From an uncultured bacterium (GTDB lineage Bacteria; Bacteroidota; Bacteroidia; Chitinophagales; CAIODY01): a stretch of 10,007 bases of DNA. Numbering within the stretch: the first letter of the stretch is position 1; each line of letters begins with the position of its first letter. The position numbers and the translations under genes are program-made. Below, one piece after another: positions 5,743 through 10,007 of this stretch. The stretch lies in the NCBI GenBank assembly GCA_903871715.1, contig CAIQHW010000062.1, positions 1 to 10,007 on the forward strand. The letters are read 5' to 3'. Under the pieces are notes generated by a model. It was given only the letters and a program-made list of their open reading frames with translations. It was not told where the DNA came from and ran no database searches.

Positions 5743-6591
5743 ATGAAATTACATCCCATTGAAACAGGAACCTTTAAATTAGATGGCGGTGCCATGTTTG
5801 GTGTGGTGCCCAAAAAAATCTGGAAAAATTTAATTGCACCCGATGAAAACAACCTTTGCACATGGGCTTTGCGCTGTTTGTTGGTAGAAATTGGCGACAG
5901 AAAAATTTTGATTGATTGCGGCATGGGCAACAAACAAGATGCAAAATTTTTCAGCCATTATGAACCCAGATATACGCCAACTTTGGATGAAAGTTTGAAC
6001 AAAATTGGACTTACGGCAAACGATATTACGGATATGTTTTTAACGCATTTGCATTTTGACCATTGTGGCGGTGCGATAAAAAAAGATGGTGAAAAATTAG
6101 TGCCTGCGTTTCCCAACGCCACTTATTGGAGCAATGAAAAGCATTGGCAATGGGCTGTTGAGCCAAACGCCAGAGAAAAAGCAAGTTTTTTAAAAGAAAA
6201 TATTTTGCCGATAAGAGAAAGTGGATTGTTGAAATTTGTAGATGTAAAAGAAGGCATCGAATTGTTTGAAGGCTTCAAAATCCGCTTTGCTTATGGGCAT
6301 ACAGAAGCGATGATGATTCCAGAAATAAAAATTGGCAACGATACAGTTTGCTACATGGCTGATTTATTGCCATCTAGTGCGCACATTCCTTTGCCTTATG
6401 TGATGGGCTACGATATGCGCCCAATACAGACTTTGATGGAAAAAGAAAATTTTTTAAACGAAGCTTTAGATAAAAATTTCTTGTTGTTTTTTGAACACGA
6501 TTTTAAAAATGAAGTGTGCCGATTGCAAAAAAATGAGAAAGGAATTAGAGCAACCGACGAAGGAAAATTAATCGAAAAATTAAAGCATTAA
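5743..6591 (+). CDS. MBL-fold metallo-hydrolase
   Basis: 282 residues. The full metal-binding set of the metallo-beta-lactamase superfamily is present: H102, H104, D106 and H107 in THLHFDHCGG, then H186 in GHTEAMMIP, D207 in MADLLP and H252 in FEHDF. LIDCGMG (57-63) precedes these. The GHTEAMMIP and PLPYVMGYD blocks recall a Bacteroidota clade of lactonase-like enzymes, different from the GHTPG of AHL lactonases and glyoxalase II. It is soluble, without a signal peptide. It follows acpH by 49 bases, with a candidate promoter between, and lies three bases before hldD, so the two are probably co-transcribed. The substrate cannot be told from the sequence: a lactone or phosphate ester is possible, and a link to sugar-nucleotide metabolism rests only on position. 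Confidence 0.9.
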   Translation: MKLHPIETGTFKLDGGAMFGVVPKKIWKNLIAPDENNLCTWALRCLLVEIGDRKILIDCGMGNKQDAKFFSHYEPRYTPTLDESLNKIGLTANDITDMFLTHLHFDHCGGAIKKDGEKLVPAFPNATYWSNEKHWQWAVEPNAREKASFLKENILPIRESGLLKFVDVKEGIELFEGFKIRFAYGHTEAMMIPEIKIGNDTVCYMADLLPSSAHIPLPYVMGYDMRPIQTLMEKENFLNEALDKNFLLFFEHDFKNEVCRLQKNEKGIRATDEGKLIEKLKH

Positions 6592-6594
6592 ACC

Positions 6595-7560
6595 ATGATA
6601 GTAGTAACAGGCGCAGCAGGATTTATTGGCAGTTGTTTAGTAAAAATGCTGAATGACAAAGGCTTTCAGGATTTAATTTTGGTAGATGATTTTTCAAATG
6701 AAGACAAGAATAAAAATTTAACCAACAAAAATTTTGAAAGAAAAATTCATCGCAATGATTTTATAAACTGGTTGCAAGAAACGCAAGAAGAAATAAATTT
6801 TGTGTTGCACATTGGTGCAAAAACTGATACCACTTTATTTGATGTAAAAGTGTTTGATGAATTGAATTTGAATTACACCAAATCAATTTGGAAAATTTGT
6901 ACAGAAAAAAATATTCCACTCGTGTATGCCTCATCAGCAGCCACTTACGGCTCAGGGGAATTGGGTTATGAGGATGATGAAAACAAAATCCCATCTTTAA
7001 AACCTTTAAATCCTTATGGTCAATCGAAACAGGATTTTGATGTGTGGGCTTTGCAACAAAAAAATGCGCCGCCGTTTTGGGCTGGCTTAAAGTTTTTCAA
7101 TGTTTATGGACCAAATGAATTTCACAAAGGGCGCATGGCAAGTGTGATTTTTCATTCATTTTATCAAATCAAAAAAGAAGGTTTTGTAAAATTATTCAAA
7201 TCGCATAAAGCCAAATATAAAGATGGAGAACAGCTTCGCGACTTTGTTTATGTAAAAGATGTATGCAGAGTAATTTTATTTTTGATGAATAGAACGGCGA
7301 AGAATGGAATCTACAATTTAGGCACTGGCAAAGCCCGAACTTTTAATGATTTGGAAAATGCTTTGTTTGCGGCGTTGAATTTGAAAAGTAAAATTGAGTA
7401 TGTAGATACGCCAATTGACATCCGTGATAAGTATCAATATTTTACCGAAGCGAATATGAACAAGTTGATTGCACAAGGCTACCAACAAGCATTTGCAAGC
7501 ATTGAAGATGGTGTGAAAGATTATGTACAGGGTTATTTAAACGAACAAAAATATCTTTAA
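6595..7560 (+). CDS. hldD: ADP-L-glycero-D-manno-heptose 6-epimerase
   Basis: 321 residues, an extended short-chain dehydrogenase (also called rfaD). It epimerises ADP-D-glycero-heptose to the L-glycero form, using a tightly bound NADP, for the LPS inner core. The Rossmann motif is GAAGFIG (6-12). YASSAATYGSGE (111-122) and YGQSK (141-145, catalytic Y141 and K145) follow. KFFNVYGPNEFHKGRMASV is the diagnostic block of this epimerase, with RDFVYVKDV and YNLGTGKARTF further on, and the C-terminus has QYFTEANMNKL. It closely parallels the E. coli enzyme throughout. The other heptose genes (gmhA, hldE, gmhB) are not in the window. It is spaced three bases from the MBL gene and 15 from the glycosyltransferase, in the same likely operon. 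Its presence indicates heptose-containing LPS. Confidence 0.95.
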   Translation: MIVVTGAAGFIGSCLVKMLNDKGFQDLILVDDFSNEDKNKNLTNKNFERKIHRNDFINWLQETQEEINFVLHIGAKTDTTLFDVKVFDELNLNYTKSIWKICTEKNIPLVYASSAATYGSGELGYEDDENKIPSLKPLNPYGQSKQDFDVWALQQKNAPPFWAGLKFFNVYGPNEFHKGRMASVIFHSFYQIKKEGFVKLFKSHKAKYKDGEQLRDFVYVKDVCRVILFLMNRTAKNGIYNLGTGKARTFNDLENALFAALNLKSKIEYVDTPIDIRDKYQYFTEANMNKLIAQGYQQAFASIEDGVKDYVQGYLNEQKYL

Positions 7561-7575
7561 CTAGCATTTATTATT

Positions 7576-8412
7576 TTGAAACAAGAAGGCGGACAAAGAA
7601 TTTCAGGCACTTACCAATTACAATCATTGGCTGAAAAACCCGTGGTGAGTGTGATTACAGTGGTTTATAATTCTGAAAAATTACTGGAGCGAACTATTCA
7701 AAATATTTTGTCGCAAACTTATCATAATATTGAATTGATAATTATAGATGGCGGCAGTAAAGACGGCACTTTAGACATCATCCGAAAATACAACGACCGC
7801 ATTTCGTATTGGGTGAGTGAAAAAGATAATGGCTTGTATCATGCAATGGATAAGGGTTTACAGTTGGCAAGCGGAGATTATGTGTGGTACATTAACAGTG
7901 GGGATTTAATTTTTGATGCTACCACTACTGAAAAAATATTTACTGAAAACCGCACCGATGCTGATATTTATTATGGTGATACACTTTACGTAAATGGTAA
8001 TTATGAGACCATAGGATTGCGAAGTGAGATTACCAATAAAAAATTACCCAAACAATTATCAGTTGATTCTTTTGAGTTTGGCATGGTGGTTTGTCATCAG
8101 GCATTTATCATGAAACGCAGTGTAGCAGCAAGATACGACCTACAGTTTCGATATGTTTCTGATTATGATTGGGAAATTGCTTGTACAAAAAATGCAAAAA
8201 CAGCTATTCATACGCATCAAACTTTAGCAAAGTTTTTAACTGAAGGCTTTTCAACCAAACATCGAAATGCAAGTGTGAAAGAAAAGCGTAAAGTAATGTT
8301 AAAGCATTGGGGTTTAGTTGTTGGAAATTTGAATTACAGCATCAACTTTTTCAGAGCAGGGCTTTCTTTTTTAAAACGAAGAAAATTTGTAAAACAGCAT
8401 GGCATACAATAA
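7576..8412 (+). CDS. Family 2 glycosyltransferase
   Basis: 278 residues, one cytoplasmic GT-A domain. It transfers a sugar from a nucleotide donor during surface-glycan assembly. VSVITVVYNSEKLLERTI (24-41) is the first strand and nucleotide site. IIIDGGSKDGTLDII (55-69, D58, D63), YWVSEKDNGLYHAMDKG (78-94) and DYVWYINSGD (101-110, N107-S-G-D110 at the DxD metal site) follow. VCHQAF (172-177) and SDYDW (195-199) are the acceptor-side motifs. The start is TTG at 7576; no ATG is near, and the EGGQRISGTY segment (4-13) before the domain resembles the EGG-R-G-Y leader I recall from relatives, which supports it. An initiation codon of ATT at 7570 or 7573 is unlikely. The sugar and linkage are unknown. 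Confidence 0.92.
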   Translation: MKQEGGQRISGTYQLQSLAEKPVVSVITVVYNSEKLLERTIQNILSQTYHNIELIIIDGGSKDGTLDIIRKYNDRISYWVSEKDNGLYHAMDKGLQLASGDYVWYINSGDLIFDATTTEKIFTENRTDADIYYGDTLYVNGNYETIGLRSEITNKKLPKQLSVDSFEFGMVVCHQAFIMKRSVAARYDLQFRYVSDYDWEIACTKNAKTAIHTHQTLAKFLTEGFSTKHRNASVKEKRKVMLKHWGLVVGNLNYSINFFRAGLSFLKRRKFVKQHGIQ

Positions 8413-8439
8413 TTTCAAAATCAAACAATAACATCAAAA

Positions 8440-8793
8440 ATGAAAAAAACAATTTTAACAGCAGTGATAGCATTTGCTTCTATAAGTGTTTATGCTCAAT
8501 CATTTATGCAAATCACAACAATTGAATCGGTTGTTCCAGGTGGATTAGGCCGTTCGAAAATGATAATCACCAAAGAAGATGGAAGTCAGATTGAAAAAAA
8601 TCTAGAGAATTTCTATAGTTTGGTAGGAATTAATTTTGGGAATATAAAATCCAACGATCAAACTATAATTACTGAATTAAGTAGTTATTTAAAATCGGGC
8701 TGGACTATATTATCTACATCAACTGGAGTACAAAGTCCATCTGATAAAGGCCCAGGCATTTTTGTAACGAGATATTTTTTAGAGAAAAAATAA
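8440..8793 (+). CDS. Small secreted protein of unknown function
   Basis: 117 residues. The N-terminus is a clear signal peptide: MKK, a hydrophobic stretch (5-17), and a VYA-Q site, so cleavage is likely after A19, leaving about 98 residues. There is no lipobox cysteine, so it should be periplasmic or secreted. The mature part has TTIESVVPGGLGRSKMI (26-42), then NLENFYSLVGINFGNIKSND (54-73), and SYLKSGWTILSTSTG followed by GIFVTRYFLEKK. The SGW-x-hydrophobic block and the closing aromatic strand loosely resemble DUF4177-type proteins, and I recall similar Bacteroidota proteins with ESVVPGG-GRS; neither is verified. It is 27 bases after the glycosyltransferase and 11 before the methyltransferase, in the same direction. 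It is the only non-enzyme in the glycan set. Function unknown. Confidence 0.85.
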   Translation: MKKTILTAVIAFASISVYAQSFMQITTIESVVPGGLGRSKMIITKEDGSQIEKNLENFYSLVGINFGNIKSNDQTIITELSSYLKSGWTILSTSTGVQSPSDKGPGIFVTRYFLEKK

Positions 8794-8804
8794 TTTAAGA
8801 CTTC

Positions 8805-9527
8805 ATGATAAAATACGCTATCCGCTTAAAAGAATTATTGCTTTATACAAATTTGCTTAGCATTTTCAAGCCTCTTGAAAGCTTTTTTCATTTTGTATAT
8901 TACTTTAATCGGCTTACAAAATTTATTCATCAACATAAAAATGGTTTGTTGATGAATGATTTTTATGTTGGGAAAAGAGATTACTCAAAGCGGTATAAAA
9001 TGTATGAAACAGTATCACTGGCGTATAAAAAAAATACTGAACCCGTTATTTATCTTGAGTTTGGTGTTGCAGCTGCATTATCATTTAATTGGTGGTTGAA
9101 TCACAATAAAAATGAAAAATCAAATTTTTTCGGCTTTGATACATTTGAAGGCTTGCCTGAAAATTGGGGAAGTTTTTATGTAAAAGGTGATTTGGCGCAT
9201 GGTGTTCCCAACATTAATGATAGCCGTGCAACCTTTATCAAAGGCTTATTCCAAGATACTTTGCCACAATTTATTGAAACCAATAAATTGGCAATGCGAC
9301 AACCGAAAATCATACATTTAGATGCTGATCTATACACTGCTACATTATTTGTGCTCACTCAATTTTATCCATATTTACAAAAAGGAGATTTGATTTTCTT
9401 CGATGAATTTTCAGTGGCAACACATGAATTTAAAGCGTTTGAAGAATTTACAAAAGCATTTTACGTAAAATTAAAACCTGTGGCTGCGGTAAATAACTTT
9501 TATCAAACAGCATTTGTTGTAGAATAA
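8805..9527 (+). CDS. TylF-type SAM-dependent methyltransferase
   Basis: 240 residues. Family members (TylF, MycF and relatives in polysaccharide clusters) O-methylate sugars using S-adenosylmethionine and a divalent metal. YLEFGVAAALSFNWW (83-97) is the SAM loop, but it lacks the second glycine usual at about residue 90-91. FFGFDTFEGLPENW (108-121) and the IKGLFQDTLPQF block (145-156) follow. IIHLDADLYTATL (169-181, D173 and D175) and DLIFFDEFSVATHEFKAFEEF (195-215, D200, E201) supply the metal ligands. The first 50 residues are a basic helical extension outside the fold. An internal ATG at 8952 (M50) could also serve as a start. It lies 11 bases after the small secreted protein gene. It probably methylates a residue of the glycan made by this cluster. 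Two overlapping inverted repeats lie in codons 41-56. Confidence 0.9.
   Translation: MIKYAIRLKELLLYTNLLSIFKPLESFFHFVYYFNRLTKFIHQHKNGLLMNDFYVGKRDYSKRYKMYETVSLAYKKNTEPVIYLEFGVAAALSFNWWLNHNKNEKSNFFGFDTFEGLPENWGSFYVKGDLAHGVPNINDSRATFIKGLFQDTLPQFIETNKLAMRQPKIIHLDADLYTATLFVLTQFYPYLQKGDLIFFDEFSVATHEFKAFEEFTKAFYVKLKPVAAVNNFYQTAFVVE
8925..8970 (+). repeat. Two overlapping, mutually exclusive perfect inverted repeats
   Basis: Repeat A pairs ATTCATCAACA (8925-8935) with TGTTGATGAAT (8947-8957), 11 bp with an 11-base loop. Repeat B pairs CAACATAAAAAT (8931-8942) with ATTTTTATGTTG (8959-8970), 12 bp with a 16-base loop. Both need CAACA at 8931-8935, so only one can form at a time. They lie inside the methyltransferase gene and include an in-frame ATG at 8952. 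Confidence 0.6.
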
Positions 9528-9570
9528 CTTTCTTACAAAATTATTTGGCTGCATCTTCGGTTCAAAAAAT

Positions 9571-9578
9571 TATCTTCG
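9571..9578 (+). promoter_or_regulatory. Candidate -7 element for rmlA
   Basis: TATCTTCG, a one-mismatch form of TAnnTTTG, lies in the 68-base gap before rmlA, 17 bases ahead of the ATG. TTTG (9544-9547) is upstream, but its 23-base spacing is longer than the usual 19-21. It suggests that rmlA can be transcribed separately from the genes before it. Confidence 0.35.
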
Positions 9579-9595
9579 CAAAAAATATTTCAACC

Positions 9596-10007
9596 ATGAA
9601 AGGAATAGTGTTAGCAGGTGGTTCAGGTACACGATTGCATCCTATAACGTTTGCCATCAGCAAACAAATTATGCCAATTTATGACAAACCAATGATTTAT
9701 TATCCATTGAGTGTGTTAATGATGGCAGGCATCAGGGAGATTTTAATTATTTCTACTCCACATGATTTACCGCATTTTAAAAGGTTATTGGGCGATGGAA
9801 AACAAATGGGCGTTGAGTTTTCTTACGAGGAGCAAGCTGTGCCAAACGGACTGGCGCAAGCATTTGTGATTGGTGAAAAATTTATTGGCAATGATAGTGT
9901 GGCATTGGTGTTGGGCGATAATATTTTTTATGGGAGTGGTTTAGGAAATCTGTTGGAAAGTTGTAATAATCCTGATGGTGGTTATGTATTTGCTTATCAT
10001 GTAAGCG
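9596..10007 (+). CDS. rmlA: Glucose-1-phosphate thymidylyltransferase, N-terminal part (cut by window edge)
   Basis: Partial; 137 codons from ATG at 9596 to the right edge, about half of the usual 290 residues. RmlA makes dTDP-glucose from dTTP and glucose-1-phosphate, the first step to dTDP-rhamnose and related deoxysugars. The nucleotide site is LAGGSGTRLHPIT (6-18), followed by SKQIMPIYDKPMIYYPL (22-38), IREILIISTP (46-55), LLGDGKQMG (64-72), NGLAQAF (84-90) and VLGDNIFYG (105-113) with D108 as metal ligand. These match RmlA rather than GalU or the mannose-1-phosphate enzymes. In this phylum rmlB, rmlC and rmlD often follow; they would be beyond the window. It supplies activated sugar for the neighbouring transferases. 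Confidence 0.95.
   Translation, partial: MKGIVLAGGSGTRLHPITFAISKQIMPIYDKPMIYYPLSVLMMAGIREILIISTPHDLPHFKRLLGDGKQMGVEFSYEEQAVPNGLAQAFVIGEKFIGNDSVALVLGDNIFYGSGLGNLLESCNNPDGGYVFAYHVS

Noticed and set aside
8307..8525. Plus-strand frame of 72 codons bridging the glycosyltransferase end and the small secreted gene
   Set aside because: It is out of frame with two better-supported genes and shows no signal peptide or domain.
1..10007. CRISPR, tRNA/rRNA, insertion sequence, toxin-antitoxin or phage-defence module
   Set aside because: Both strands were read; no repeat-spacer pattern, cloverleaf, transposase, terminal repeats or defence-family motifs were found.

Overview
The window looks like chromosomal DNA of a member of the Bacteroidota, probably a Chitinophagia- or Sphingobacteria-like lineage. 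It is AT-rich. Starts lack Shine-Dalgarno sequences, several genes are preceded by TAnnTTTG-type -7 elements, and the protein variants are of Bacteroidota type (glutamate racemase with GDTIHLPYG, metallo-beta-lactamase-fold enzyme with GHTEAMMIP, UMP kinase with an IRRRA segment). I see no tRNA, rRNA, CRISPR array, insertion sequence or integrase. No gene-free stretch exceeds about 220 bases.

Left block, minus strand (1-3160): pyrH (UMP kinase), a rhomboid intramembrane protease, murI (glutamate racemase) and the N-terminal third of a cyanophycin synthetase (cphA) that runs off the left edge. The first three genes are 21-27 bases apart and probably form one transcript. cphA follows an 87-base gap that holds a plausible promoter of its own and a leader hairpin.

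Divergent junction (3161-3377): this contains a good -7 element for pyrH, which fixes the pyrH start at 3160 rather than at the longer ORF start 3241. It also holds two operator-like inverted repeats and a short direct repeat.

Right block, plus strand (3378-10007): an A-type (HesB/IscA) iron-sulfur protein, then a polytopic GT-C type glycosyltransferase overlapping by four bases an AcpH-like phosphodiesterase with a TTG start, then an MBL-fold hydrolase. These are followed by a surface-glycan set: ADP-heptose epimerase (hldD/rfaD), a family 2 glycosyltransferase, a small secreted protein of unknown role, a TylF-type methyltransferase and the start of rmlA (dTDP-glucose synthesis), which runs off the right edge. 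From the MBL gene to the methyltransferase the spacing is 3-27 bases, consistent with an operon. rmlA has its own promoter-like element. The likely joint role is making nucleotide sugars (ADP-heptose, dTDP-sugars) and assembling and methylating LPS or another surface polysaccharide.

No wholly new system is evident. The items most worth checking are: the HxxEH site in the cyanophycin synthetase N domain; a perfect hairpin that buries the TTG start of acpH; two mutually exclusive perfect stem-loops inside the methyltransferase gene; the small secreted protein inside the glycan cluster; and the roughly 80-residue periplasmic insert in the rhomboid protease.
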